DNA from: Membranipora membranacea | Taxonomy: Eukaryota; Bryozoa; Gymnolaemata; Cheilostomatida; Membraniporidae | Length of the DNA stretch: 64,000 nucleotides | Direction of reading: 5' to 3' | Assembly (NCBI GenBank): GCA_914767715.1 | Contig: OU612073.1 | Span: forward strand, 16,244,001 to 16,308,000 | Shown here: positions 23,425 through 35,009 of the stretch, one piece after another | Layout: the number at the start of each line of letters is the position of its first letter | Numbering within the stretch: position 1 is the stretch's first letter | Translations under genes and position numbers: made by a program | Notes under the pieces: generated by a model | Told to the model about the DNA's origin: nothing | Databases searched by the model: none | What the model saw: the letters and a program-made list of their open reading frames with translations, nothing else

Positions 23425-25985
23425 AGTGATAAGACATCGGATTTATTTACAAAGGACTGACGACTGGGAGTTATGAAATTTCTCGAACCAAACTTGTCAC
23501 ATTGATGGTTATCTAGTGAGGTAGCATGTCACTCAGGATGGCAGCATTAGAGCTGCAACAACTTTGTATCCCATAGTATCCTCTACTCTTTGACCTGAAT
23601 GTTTTTCACTTCCTTGCTACAAGCTCTTATAACTGGTATGTGAGATAGAGTCAGCAGTGCCTTCATAGGGGACTTGATATTTCCCTTTTTCAGTGGGTCA
23701 ATTTTGAAAAACCATTGAAATATGCATAGTGTTTATGAATACAAATTGACAATATTCATGTTTTTAATTAATAGGTGCCAAGAGGGGCCGATTGTGAGAT
23801 TGGTTGGGATTATGAATGGATTACGCGGGTTCACCAGGTGATAATTGCCAATTCTTATGTTTTGAGGATACAATGGCATATCTTTGTTTGAAACTGAAAT
23901 TTTCGACATAAAATATTACTAGAAATGAAACGTTGCCGCTGTCCGGATCAGTTTTTCACAAATCACAATCACAAATTCAGATGCCTGCCAACAAGGTTGC
24001 ACCCATGCAGAATTTTTGTTACAGCAAAGTAAAAACCATAAAGCAGCTCATGATTGACCTCCCTGATTGGATTAACTTTCCAAGGACGATTTCTGTGGCA
24101 AGCCAATCGTTAAATCCCATTCTAAAATTGGCTGATACACCTTAAAACTACCTCTTGCTGGGATATTTTCTAATTATCCCTTCTACGGGAATGCATTCCA
24201 ACACATCTCCTGCGACCACCCTGCTTTGCTTGCAAAGAGAAAGTGATAAAGAAATGGGACTCCTGTTATGAATAGACAAGCTGCGGCTAACAGAAGTTGC
24301 AATACCCATTAAATCAGTCATGTCAATTTGCCTCTGACTGGGGTTTTGCAGCAGGTGTCTCTTTCTGAGCCAATTATTCAAATCGAGAATTAATTTCTGG
24401 AATCTTTGCTTTCAACTTTTGGAAGGTCGCCTAAGTGTCCTTGACTTCGGCAAGTGTATATCCCAGAGAGGCAGCTTGACATTTCTGTTCTTCTTAGATA
24501 GACTCCTTCAAGCTTGTTAATCCTGACCTCAAATCTAGAGAGGTATGCAATAATGACATCTAGTTAAGTATCCATTTTTCGCATAACTCAGATTGCTATC
24601 CTGCTGATTTGTTAAATAAGATACTTTCCTCTGCTGGGCCCTAGTCTCCGAAGCTGCCGCAGTTTGTGTTCCAGGGTGTCACTCAGTGAATTCAATGCGA
24701 TTTCTCCCCCAGATTAGGGCTGAGCGTTGCGAAAGATATTTTTTCCCTTTGGCATTAAATTTTGAAAAGAAAAGAAAAGGAAATCAAATTGAGACTTATT
24801 CTCAATTTGTCGATTATTGAATTTAACTTTCAAAAGTATATGAGCATTGTTTAATGGATTTTTGATGACCTGCACAGCATAAGCGGAATAAGATTTTAAT
24901 ATTGGCGCAGCCTTAAAACCTGGAAAAGTCAAAAATTAGTTTTAAGAGATGTTTTCCATAATTTGTTCATAATTCAAAAAAGTCCCCTTCAAGAGTAAGT
25001 AGCTGATAAAAATTGGTCAAAAGTTGGTGTGCTTAGCTGAAGCAGGATTGGAAATAATTGAAAGAAAAAAATTATAAGTTAACCATTGGCAATGAATGCG
25101 TTTTAATTCACTGTGCAGGGTGTAGGCCCTAGCTAGCTTTTATTAGAAATGATATTGAAATTCAGCAGGAAAGGCCTACGCCCTGGCCTCCTATACACTA
25201 TTTTATTCTTGTAATTGATTGCAGATACAACATACAGTGATGCCCGTACCACTGCACAACACACTTCAGCTAGAAACCATGAGTCAAGCGCTGTTTCTAG
25301 GCCTTCTCTTGTACAACCTCCTCTTGGCCAGCACCAGCAGCATGCAGCCACCCCTGTGTGTATATGAGCATCTCAATCAATCTCATCGATCCCTCAGTGC
25401 ATTTTGTAAGTTTCGGTGGTTTGACATAATTGGTCTGTTTACGCTGTTGCGCAACCAGGGAAGCTGCCAACTCGTCATTGTTTCAGTGCAACAATGTTCG
25501 CTCCATCACTCTCATGCTTATACTCTAAGCCAAACCAGTGCAGGGAGGTTTGATTTCCAACAACTCATCGGCGCAACATCGCTAATTGTCAAGGCACCCG
25601 CCCCTCGTGCCATAGTTCACCACATTGAGCATAGTACAACTCATACACAAGTCAGAGAGATGACTTGTTTGCGCTACAGCCAGTGGGCTGACTGTGATCT
25701 CCTGTCTCGCTCTGCCTGCTTTTATGCGATGGCCAAGCTTTTAATCCTATGTTTGTAATGCCTTATATCTAACTCAGACTCACTTTGATTTTTCACCCTG
25801 CAGAGATTAAACTACTTTAATTTGAGTATTAAAGGCAAAATCCCGCTTAGCCCTTTACCCAGAGCAGTTTGCTAATCATCACTTAATCCCTCAATCTAAT
25901 CCTTACAAGGATTAAAAACAAAGGAATTAAATGCTGGCCAACTCCACCTAACAAAGTGATTGTGTTAAACCCCAGCTTACAAGCA
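23425..25985. other. Mostly unassigned; possible retroelement gag remnant at 24390-24700 (-)
   Basis: On the minus strand around 24390-24600 short runs such as SRFEVRINKLEGVYLRRTEM and LAEVKDT..TFQKLKAKIPE appear in shifting frames. The coiled, charged character recalls the N-terminal gag region of BEL/Pao elements, but stops are frequent and the match is weak. A 179-codon open frame at 25219-25758 (+) sits in a locally G+C-richer patch, has no recognisable domain and is probably fortuitous. Confidence 0.3.
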
Positions 25986-25991
25986 ATATGG

Positions 25992-26416
25992 TTACTTAGC
26001 TTTTGTCTTCACACAGTGCTGTTGCCAAATCCATGCAGATGCGCTTTCTGCCTCATATACTATGCTTTTTGTGGCTTGTTTGAGTTCTCTGCCTGACAGC
26101 CCAACTCTAGTCAGAAATTTGGTAGCTGATCTAGCCATAAATCCACGGCAGCCAACTTCCACTGCAAATAATTCGCAATTCCAACCTTTGTTTTGGTATT
26201 GTGTCACCAGATCTTCGTATCTTGTCAGTTTCCTCTCATGAGCGTTTGAGAGATTTTCTTCCCAAGGCACCTTCAAGTCCATCAGTATTAGTGCTTTTTC
26301 TTTGTCAGACCAGAAAATTAAGTCTGGTCTTTCGTTCGTGATCTATGTATTCTGTGGCATGCTGAGCTGCTCTGTGAGGTCTCATCTCACCTGCCATTCT
26401 CCGCTGTTCATCAATA
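25992..26416 (-). mobile_element. Retrotransposon ORF C-terminus (RT-associated tail)
   Basis: Minus-strand translation reads ITNERPDLIFWSDKEKALIL, MDLKVPWEENLSNAHERKLT, then FAVEVGCRGFMARSATKFLT and a helical end with SAWIWQQHC. This is the conserved tail that follows the reverse transcriptase in a widespread animal retroelement group (RPD...WS..........L.VPWE......ER...KY and VEVG.RGF). The upstream part (HRAAQHATEYI) is in another frame, so at least one indel is needed. The reverse transcriptase itself is missing. Confidence 0.85.
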
Positions 26417-26502
26417 AAAAATAGTAGTGTATAATGCTGGTAAACAATAAGTGAGCAGGGAAACAATAAAACTTTTAAATAACATAGTGGCAAGGGGTAT
26501 GG
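26417..26502 (-). repeat. 86-bp duplicate of 16398-16483
   Basis: This piece differs from 16398-16483 at about one position and both are on the same strand. It encodes the start of a LINE C-terminal segment (MLFKSF...). Sequences on both sides of the two copies are unrelated: here it is joined to a different retroelement tail. Confidence 0.9.
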
Positions 26503-26504
26503 AC

Positions 26505-27090
26505 ATCGTTCTTGCAATCAGTAATCACTTTTGGGCGTCAGTACTCCTTGATCGTGATATACAGCGACTCTCAGCAGTTGTGTATAGGCTGTCAATGATA
26601 AGCAGTAGAACTTCGCAAGACGTGCAGTCAGATGATTACAAGGATGTGTTAATAAGCAGGCCGAGCAGCTCAGTTCACAACTCACTCAGGGCTAAATAAG
26701 AGTGATCGAGGAACAAATACAATGTCATTAACATAGCAGTGAGCAACACAGTAATGATACCACAGAGCGAATTGTTGGTGTGTATCGGCAATTTGTTATG
26801 TATCAATATGACTGTCTTGGTGGTATAGGGTTTGTACACTATGCCAGTGACCCAAAGTCAAGCAGGTCTGAAATTTCCATTCTTATTTCCAAAATTTGTT
26901 GACATTTTTCAGAATATAATTTGGATCGATAAGAGGTTCCATCTGTCACATTTACATGTTATAATTATTTAATTTGGGCTGGTCCTATTTTCTAGCATTT
27001 TTCCTGGTTTGATCTTGACTGAGAAAAGAAAATAGTGTGATGTTATAGGTATTTGGAGGTTAGAGTGATCTGATGCAAGTTGTTGCAAAC
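26505..27090. other. No supported gene
   Basis: An open frame on the plus strand to 26699 continues from the 86-bp repeat and has no recognisable motif. The rest is A+T-rich and featureless. Confidence 0.4.
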
Positions 27091-27096
27091 CAAAAA

Positions 27097-27545
27097 TCAT
27101 ACAACGGAGATAGTATGGTGCACCAGGTGGACATCCATATTTGTAACAGAGAAATATTCTGTACCTTCTGTGTTCAGGGCGATTCTGAACTGATGAAACA
27201 ATTTTATAATTTCACATGTTACAGCAACCAAGTTCTTTCTAAAGCGACACGGAAGTCCTGCTAGGTTGTTGTTTATATCTAGTCCTTGAACTAGCAGCTT
27301 GTTGATGCAATGCCCTTGGAAATCAGCACTACAGTCAAATACTACCCTGCGATTTCCTTGTTCACAGGGATTGAATACTCTATGGTCAGGCGTATACCAT
27401 CCTAATACTGTCAAAGGACACACCTTTGCTTCTCTTTTGAATATCGATTCTGACAGGAACCCTCTATATCGCTGTTCATGGAGCGGCTCAGTCTGGAGCT
27501 TCTTTTCAAGTCCTCTGAACCTCAGAATATCGGTTTCTCTTCAGG
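27097..27545 (-). mobile_element. BEL/Pao-type retrotransposon, reverse transcriptase N-terminal fragment
   Basis: Read on the minus strand, the frame is continuous from DILRFRGLEKK through LHEQRYRGFLSES, WYTPDHRVFNP, RRVVFDCSADFQGHCINKLL, VQGLDINNNLAGLPCRFRKN and VAVTCEIIKLFHQFRI. BEL/Pao polyproteins have exactly this order: WYLPHHPV.(N/H)P, then VVFD.SA...G.SLN..L..GPDL, LL.RFR and D(I/V)..MF.Q. The fragment breaks off soon after HQFRI and lacks the YVDD block, protease, RNase H and integrase. No LTRs were identified. It is a dead remnant. Confidence 0.9.
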
Positions 27546-27559
27546 GCTAGAGGCATACT

Positions 27560-28095
27560 GTAAAATCCAACTGTAAGGTTAGCACAGAGATATGTAATTA
27601 TATACTATGATTGCCTGCATGAGTAAGTACTGAGCCTCAGTTCTCTGCTATTACTCAAGACAACCTTCACATACCCTTCCTTTCCTTCTGAGGCTGATTT
27701 TTTCTTTTCGCTGCGGCGACTTCAACTCCTTTTAATTCTCAATTCACAATTCACTGTAAGAGCAATTTCAATTCAAAGCTCGATATGACAAAAGGATATC
27801 AAATATTTCCAAAATGGTTTCTTAATTAAAGATAACCTCTTATAATTTCCCTGTTTCCTTGAAACAGAAACATTTCTCAAACACATAATTCATCATAACA
27901 TGCAATTTTCATTAATTTTGAGAAGCCACTATTGACTCACAAAATCACCTTTCAATATCAGGAAGCACTCTTTTTTCGATTCATTTAATACAGTAAACAA
28001 CGTATCAATATACTCTGCAACAAAATATTCTGTTTTACAGAGCCTAATACTGCTATAATGTTGCGGACGAGGATTGAACCCAGGCAAGCATTTTT
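27560..28095. other. No supported gene; tRNA-like 3' motif near 28060-28085
   Basis: Sequence is A+T-rich. The reverse complement near 28060-28085 contains GGGTTCAATCCTCGTCCGCA, which resembles a T-arm/B-box of a tRNA or tRNA-derived SINE, just next to the start of the 52-bp minisatellite. No full cloverleaf can be drawn. Confidence 0.35.
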
Positions 28096-28099
28096 ACCA

Positions 28100-28450
28100 A
28101 CCTGGCTCCTCATTGGTCCAAAATCTAAAGTCGAAAAGTGACACCTGGCATCCTGGCTCCTCATTGGTCAAAGATCTGAAGTTGAAAAAGTGACACCTGC
28201 CATCCTGGCCTCTCATTGGTCCAAAATCTGAAGTGACACTTGCCATCCTGGCTTCTTATTCTTCCAAAATCTGAAGTCAAAAAAGTGACGCCTGCCATCC
28301 TGGCTTCTCATTCTTCCAAAATCTGAAGTCGAAAAAGTGACACCTGTCATTCTGGCTCCTCCTTGGCCCAAAATCTGAAGTTGAAAAAGTGACACCTGCC
28401 ATTCTGGCTGTTCATTGGTCCAAAATCTGAAGTTGAAAATGTGACACCTG
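28100..28450 (-). repeat. 52-bp minisatellite, array 1
   Basis: About 6.7 copies of a 52-bp unit built on TCCTGGCTCCTCATTGGTCC followed by AAAATCTGAAGTCGAAAAAG and TGACACCTGCCA. CCTGGC starts recur at about 28101, 28152 and 28204 onward. The unit length is not a multiple of three, so minus-strand ORFs through the array (28213-28512) change reading of the unit and are not repeat proteins. Confidence 0.95.
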
Positions 28451-29505
28451 TGTACTAGTATTGGTGTATTAGATTTGTGGCTACAGTGACGTGTGGATGA
28501 GTTTGATTTCACATCAATTTATTTGTGCCCTGGAATAAAAGCAAAGTGATCAGTGATAAAACAATGATACAAAATTGTGTGGTATTACATTGATGTACCA
28601 TTGAATGACATAAATTATAGCGTCTGATAACTCTCAAAGTCATACGCTGTGAAGCATCTATTACAAATCCAGGGAATTAAATGAATGACAAAATGACAAG
28701 TGCAAAACGTGTTTGATAGTGAACTTACAAATATTAGGAGGATAAATCCACCAAAACGTAGAGCTGAGTAAATACTGATAGGTTATCTAAGACTGCCCCG
28801 ATTATCTAAATAGAATAGTAGCCTAGTTAATCATCAAGTAAATTGTAATGTCCGTCAACAATCATAATTACATAAAATTGTGGATCGGCACATGGAATAC
28901 AAAAGAAACACAGAATGTGAATTAATAAAAAGCAGAACACATCGCCGGACTCACATCTTAACTATGCTCTGCGAATAATCAGAGTAGACGCTAATCATTA
29001 CGATATCAGTGGTGACGACTAGCCGAGTGCGTTGGTGATGTTAGAGGGCTACTGGCATCCTATAACAAACGTGCTTTGATAAGTGAATGTATAATAAAAC
29101 TCGGAAGATTCGCATTACATACAATCGACGAATCAGTGAATATCATAGTAAATTTACAGCTGGAATAATTTCAACCTAACACATTAAATACATGGAGTAA
29201 AATACAGAGAGATGACTTACTAGATGTTTCTCGCCAAATAGTGCTGTCATAATATGTTGGACGTTATAAAATATCCATGAAAATAAAGTTGGATGTAAAT
29301 ATTAAAGTGCCACAGAAATGGCTCAGCACTGGTGCCCTGCACAACGACTAGTGAAGAGCTTAGTCATGTTACAAGTTTTAGCTATTTTCTGTATTACCAT
29401 ATGAAAAGAAAGCTTAGTGATTACATCTAGGATCATGTGGGGATGATTATAATGCTAGGTTATTATGGTTGAACAATAGTGTAATTGTAATCCATCCCAA
29501 AATAC
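28451..29505. other. Spacer between the two 52-bp arrays; no gene seen
   Basis: About 1.05 kb of A+T-rich unique sequence, bracketed by arrays of the same unit in the same orientation. No ORF of note. The bracketed layout may reflect an insertion into, or duplication of, one original array. Confidence 0.5.
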
Positions 29506-29507
29506 AC

Positions 29508-29815
29508 CTGCCTGAAGTGACACCTGCCATCCTGGCATCACATTGGTCCTAAATCTGAAGTTGAAAAAATGACACCTGCTATCCTGGCTTCTCATTGGTT
29601 CAACATATGAAGTGACATCCTGCCATCCCGGCTTCTTATTGGTCCAAAACCTGAAGTCCAAAAGTGAAACCTGCCATTCTGTCGTCTCATTGGTCGAAAA
29701 TCTGAAGTCGAAAAAGTGACACATGCTATTCTGGCTCCTCATTGGTCCAAAATCTGAAATCGAAAAAGTGACACCTGCCATCCTGGCTCCTCATTAGTCC
29801 AAAATCTGATGTCGG
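29508..29815 (-). repeat. 52-bp minisatellite, array 2
   Basis: About six copies of the same 52-bp unit as at 28100-28450, in the same orientation, with variants such as TCTCATTGGTTCAACATATG. Copies are diverged by several bases each. Confidence 0.94.
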
Positions 29816-29829
29816 TTACTACATCCGTT

Positions 29830-31420
29830 AACTACCCGCTCTACAGAAACTGCCACTAACTGATATCTCATTCGGATAAACTGAGTACTGAACTCGACGG
29901 ACGTCGCTAACATACGATGTAATGGATGTACCGTACATTACCTTGCCTTGTATTTTGATGTAACAAACCATTATGCTGAACAAATATGATGTCAAAACTC
30001 TATTGGTACTCTTCATAAAAAAATGGAAAGTAGTGTTGTATTTTGGAGTTGTCTTAACTCCTCCTGTAATTTACCATAACTCCTTGTAGGCACAGTATTG
30101 CCTGTACACATTCCATTTGATGCTGTATCCTGTTTGGCGCAAGAAGCATATAATAAAGTCGCTCTATGAAACACAAACAATATCGGTCTCATTTATGCAT
30201 TACTGATTGCCATCAATACACAACACCACAATATAACAACTTCAATAAAAGTCTACATAAATAAATGATCTAGCGTTTGTTCAAAATCAACTCTCTGCGG
30301 GCTTAGAACTTGAAGAGTATATCAAAACATGTTCGCCAGATAATTTTTGGAAGACAATCTTTTGCATATTCCTGAAATGACATCAATTGTAGCAACAATA
30401 ATATCTTCTACATGTCCTCTATGTATCCAGTAACTCAATTTTGACCTTCGAAATAATAAAAAGCTGATATTTTAGTTTTAATAAAATACAGGAGGAGATA
30501 ATCACAAGCAGGCATATTTTGATTTAAGTCACTGAGTATACAGACAAAATTGAATCCTCGATCATACACAGATTCGTTAGTTCTTAAATCAGGTCGTTGG
30601 TCGACCTCAAGATTACAAGGGTTGAAAGAATAGAATCAATGTTTGTATATTTATATCGTAGATGTTTATGGTGGAATATATGTAAGTTTTCATCATTTAA
30701 TCATTTGGCTGTGGCAGGAAGTCACTGACAAGAGGTCATTACAACCATTTTTTCATGAGTTTAGGTCCATATTATACCTAGTTTCATAAGAGATGAAAAG
30801 AAAAATAGTTTTCACATCTTCACTAACACACCAAATGAATTTTGTGATTTGGTTGTGCAGTCAACCTGAATGACTATTAAAATAATCAAACAAGACTAGT
30901 CCATTACGGCAGGACATTCTGCGCAAACATAGAGAATGGGAGATGATGTTTTCATAAAATCAATGAAGTATCTCAATTCATTAGTGAGAGCCTGCATCTG
31001 AACATTTTGAGCTCATTAATTAGGTGTTCTGCAGAATTGCTTTGTTGTCTTTTAATCTTTCAGACTACTCAATTTCAGATTCAGATTCATCTTATCTGAT
31101 AATAGTGTCAATGACATGAGGATTGTGGTAAAGGAATATCACTGTTGATTAATATCTTTATGCTAAACAGATTCAAAGCTATGTAAAAATTTACTGGTTC
31201 TGATCTTTGGCAAAAAGTAATGGGATCCGGCATTTTCAGCAGTCATGTACAATATGTACATCCTAGTGATCATATTTTGTGGCAAAAATAAGTTTTTGTT
31301 CCAGTACATGGCTTTTGACATCAATAGAAAATTTGTGTTATAGAAAAAATGATTCAAAATGCTAGATCAGTCAGAAATTGCTGCTCATACTTTGATGAAG
31401 GAGGACTGTTTGACAGATGT
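29830..31420. other. No supported gene
   Basis: A+T-rich sequence with short ORFs on the minus strand (29828-30016, 31163-31357) that have no motif support. Confidence 0.45.
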
Positions 31421-31423
31421 TAC

Positions 31424-31669
31424 AGGGGGGTCTTTCAATTAGAAACAGCCACAATCGCAACCTGATCGATCGCTCACGTGAGCGACACCTGCTAGGCTCT
31501 CGCTTTCAGATTGCTCAGTCTCTTGATAGAACTATAGGCGTTCTGAGTGAGTGATTTGGGAGCGATTTTGTCTAATTGAATGACCATGTGAGTGATAATT
31601 TTGAGCGATGTGATAGTGATAACTTGCTTTAGATAAGCATAGGTCTTTCTAATTGAAAGACCTCCTGGC
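31424..31669. mobile_element. MITE, about 245 bp, with terminal inverted repeats
   Basis: The left end reads GGGGGGTCTTTCAATTAGAA and the right end TTTCTAATTGAAAGACCTCC, an inverted pair of about 20 bp. The interior is rich in GAGCGA/TCGCTC-type imperfect palindromes (for example GATCGCTCACGTGAGCGAC) and has no ORF. A target-site duplication could not be defined with confidence, so the superfamily is open. Confidence 0.75.
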
Positions 31670-32250
31670 TAACCTTTTTAAAGATTAACTTACTCCGCCC
31701 AAGACTGTTTTTCTTTCAATCAGATCACCCTCATTTTTGCAAAGGTCAATTTGAAACATACATTGAACTTTTTGACTGATAAATTTTGTTTCAGGATTCA
31801 GAATTCGACAAGGTGAGATAACATACACACATTACAGCAACTCATCAATCAGGTTATATCATGTAGACAAAATATAACATTTATTTTAATTATGTTATAC
31901 ATCTATGCTATCACATAATGCCAAAACCTGCAGACGAATGGTTGGATCAGCAAAATAGAGGCTAGACTTTGCTGGGACAGACTGACACAGAAGTGAGTAA
32001 CAAAGTAAAATTGGACATAGTTCTACCAGTCAGCAATATCACAACAAGGATAGTTGATCAAAAACATAAATAGGGAGGATTTTTATTCAAATATTTAGTT
32101 CATCATTCTTATTGGTTTAGATGTTAGAATGTTTGGTGATTTGGTGTTTGGCAAAGTGATTCGTTTGAGGAGAATGATCTGATACATAATACATTATTAG
32201 ATGCACCAGAATTATCTTAACTATCTTTATCACCAGGGACCCACTAATGC
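31670..32250. other. 3' flank of the first WSC-PAN gene; no gene seen
   Basis: A+T-rich sequence between the MITE and the stop codon of the minus-strand gene. It presumably includes that gene's 3' UTR, but no polyadenylation site can be assigned. Confidence 0.4.
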
Positions 32251-32252
32251 AT

Positions 32253-34338
32253 TCATGTGATCAATTTGCTATAGCAGTATGATACCTCTGATATCGGGTT
32301 ATCTCTATTGGTCTGAGAATTCTCATTCACGAACCAATACAGTTTACATACAGAAGAGTTTTGGTTGTAGCTGAAAGCTTTACACTGCCCATGCTGTTTA
32401 GTGCAGAAGTATGAACATATCTCAGGCGTCCTCACCATGTACTCCTTGATCATTGAACCACCACAATCTCCAAGCATAACTCTTTCATATCTTCTATGGT
32501 TCTTATGAGGAACCTTCGCAACTGTGATAATAATAATGCTGTCTTACTTTATTGTTTACAACGGAAATATGTGATTATCAAAAACCTTTAAACTGAATGT
32601 ATCAATTTTTGCTTGATTAGATTTAAAGAAATTGCTAAGTACAATCAGACTTACTAGTCTTATACACACTATTTCTTTCGTTGCCTCCACATATCTGATA
32701 TTTATCCCCTGAGCATTTGAATGAGCAAAATTCATCTCTCAGTGCAAGCCCATAAAGATCATATGTGGCCCCTCCACAAAAGCATTGTATACCATATTGT
32801 ACAGCTGCATATTGATGACCTGCAAGTGGACAAATTACACTAGAAAAATTGATTATATGTGAATTGAATTAGCTATGCATAATGAAGGCTCATTATTTAC
32901 ATATACTGCATTTATAAACTACAATTTTTTTTATATTCCCAATCATTTATAAGTGGAAGAATGTCTTCTCGAATTCACAAAGCGATTCATTCAATGCATG
33001 GCTAGGTTAGGATCTCTCAAAAAAATACAACAAATTTTAGAAATAGATATTACAATCTTGGATTGTGCATTGGTGGCACTGAAATTGGGTATTCTACCAC
33101 TAAACAATAGCAATCATCATTCTCACTGATTGAACCACAATAGCTATGACATTTTCCGATTTGCACTATCACAGTTAAATCACAGTATTTCACACTTTAC
33201 AATGGCAATCATCATTCTCACTGATTGCACAGAATAAGATATGACATTTTCCAATTCCACCATAGCATTCGAATCACATATTTCCCCCCTTCACATTGCA
33301 ATCATCATTCTCACTGATTGAACAGAATTCGTTATTGCATTTTCTAGTTTCCCACCATTGTTTTCAAATCAAAATATTTCTTGACCTTGCAATAATGTTT
33401 CCACCGACTAAACTAAAATAATTATGAAGCTTTGTTTGTTCGGAACAGACAAAGTTACCGTGACCAATGATGTTGAGCTTGCTTAAATCACAGTGATTTT
33501 CTGTACACACATTGAATACTAAATTTAGGTCTGGAAGCGTGTGACTCACCATGTGAATTGCAGTGAGAGAGGCACCTGGGGATAGTCATTGGATACTGAT
33601 TGTCTATAACATTACTGGACAAGGCCCTCAAATCAGAATCTTCGAAACAGCCCATGTACCTGCCATGTATTGTGACCTGGTCGCCAGTAGCATCTAAATA
33701 TAATCAAGAAATAATACTTAGTATATGATACTAATCAACCCGAAGACTCAGAAACGATTACTTTGGAAAACTGATCATACATGTTGGCGGCTCAGTAATG
33801 TGGAAAATCTGAACTCAGAAGTTTCCAGTTTAGAAATTAGTTTTTGGTACTTGCTCTCAGTCCTTTATATATTGATTATGAAGCTTTCGTTTTCTTCAAG
33901 CACCTAAGCTTCGGAGAGAGAAGGTTTCAAGGTTTTATGATTGATCCATTTCTCATATCCAGAAGAACCAACAATCTGGACTTTATGCTTAGCTCCTTGT
34001 ATCTATATATAGCATATTTATTATTTTTGAAGAAAAAATCATCGTGTAGGATGTTCATCTTTAATGAGGGAATAACCGCTGAGGTTTCTATTCTGTGCAT
34101 ACAAAACCCGGGACTGTCCTATATTTGTCATAGAATGTTGGGTAAAGTAAAAAAGTGCTAACCAGCATTACAAAGGCTGCAGACAATGTATGAAATAAAT
34201 AAAATTGTGATTGTCTCTCAACTCCATGGATAACATTGGGTAAAACCTTTGTTCAGAAATATACAGATGAAACAAATACTTACAGCTAAGTTTGATAATT
34301 ATAAGAGCAGTGGCATACTGATCAAGCAACTTCCACAT
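32253..34338 (-). CDS. Secreted WSC-PAN domain protein, 210 aa (copy 1)
   Basis: Exons are 34338-34284, 33693-33550, 32819-32655 and 32521-32253. All introns are phase 1 with GT/AG ends, and the joined frame is open to a TGA. Exon 1 encodes a hydrophobic leader beginning MWKLLDQYATALIIIKLS. Exons 2-3 encode one WSC domain with its eight cysteines (GRYMGCFED, CLSHC, then QYAAVQYGIQCFCGG and ICGG...NSVY). Exon 4 encodes a PAN/Apple-like domain with six cysteines (GDCGGS, CSYFC, QCKAFS, CKLYWF, SYCY). WSC and PAN domains generally bind carbohydrates or proteins, so an extracellular or secreted recognition role is likely but inferred. It is the most diverged of the four intact copies; the tryptophan common before LSVY is replaced. 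Confidence 0.9.
33100..33362. repeat. Intronic tandem repeat, unit about 95 bp, three copies
   Basis: CAATCATCATTCTCACTGAT occurs at about 33111, 33207 and 33299. Each is followed by TGACATTTTC-like and CACA..TTTC-like blocks. It lies in intron 2 of the WSC-PAN gene that spans 32253-34338. Confidence 0.88.
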
Positions 34339-34847
34339 GATGAAAACAAATTTGCCAGGTGAGTAGCAACTGCTTTTCAAGGTACAACTAATGCACTCAT
34401 ACCATATTGTTAATGATACATCAGTTCATCAATACATCAAGTTCAAGAAAGCAACATGGCATGTCAGTAGCATTAGAAATCTCAAATCTTTTCTTTATAT
34501 TTAGAACTCCGGAATCGTCTCAAGGATGAATATTTTTCAAAACGGGATTGGCTTAGAAGTAGAGAGCAATCAAATAATACAATCATGACTGAATTACCAA
34601 TTGTATAGCATATAAATGAAAATGAAATTGACGCAGGTTTAGATATCAATACAGCGACATAGGTCACCATTTACATGGAACACAAACTAATTAAATATTA
34701 AATGTATATTGTACATTATACATTTCATGTTGACACCTCTACATTTAACAGACTGTGTACAACATGGTAGATGCAATTCAGGAAGAATCCACATCGGATG
34801 AATGAATGAAACACATATCACTGCTTCATTTTCAACACGGGGATGAG

Positions 34848-35000
34848 TCAGACCAGTCCTTGAGTGACCACGGAAGCGTAGCAGAACTCTTGATGATTTC
34901 CAACATTGATGCAAGAATTCATGTTGAATAAGGTGCATGCTGGATGTTTTCGGTGGATGCTGAATGCCTTACACTCCAGGTGCTGTTTGGCGTACAAATA
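34848..35000 (-). pseudogene. PAN exon remnant of a disrupted WSC-PAN gene
   Basis: The minus strand reads TCSYLYAKQHLECKAFSIHR, then CTLF, INVGNHQEFCYASVVTQGLV and a TGA at 34850-34848. This is exon 4 of the family from the second cysteine onward. It lacks the GGCGGSV block, has a C-to-Y change in CSYLC, and is missing the WF(V/A)N segment. It lies downstream, in transcription order, of the orphan signal-peptide exon at 39440-39485, and the two probably belonged to one gene. Confidence 0.85.
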
Positions 35001-35009
35001 GGAACATGT

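Noticed and set aside
25219-25758. 179-codon ORF with a hydrophobic stretch (ALFLGLLLYNLLLAS) resembling a signal peptide
   Set aside because: No domain, no splice partners, and the first methionine is far from the hydrophobic stretch. The locally higher G+C content makes a chance open frame likely.
28055-28090. Possible tRNA gene from the GGGTTCAATCCTC motif
   Set aside because: No acceptor stem, D-arm or anticodon arm can be paired; only the T-arm-like piece is present.
28213-28512. Minus-strand ORF that looks like a repeat protein (FFDFRFW.N...GWQVSL units)
   Set aside because: It is a read-through of the 52-bp minisatellite. The unit is not divisible by three, so the reading frame of the unit drifts.
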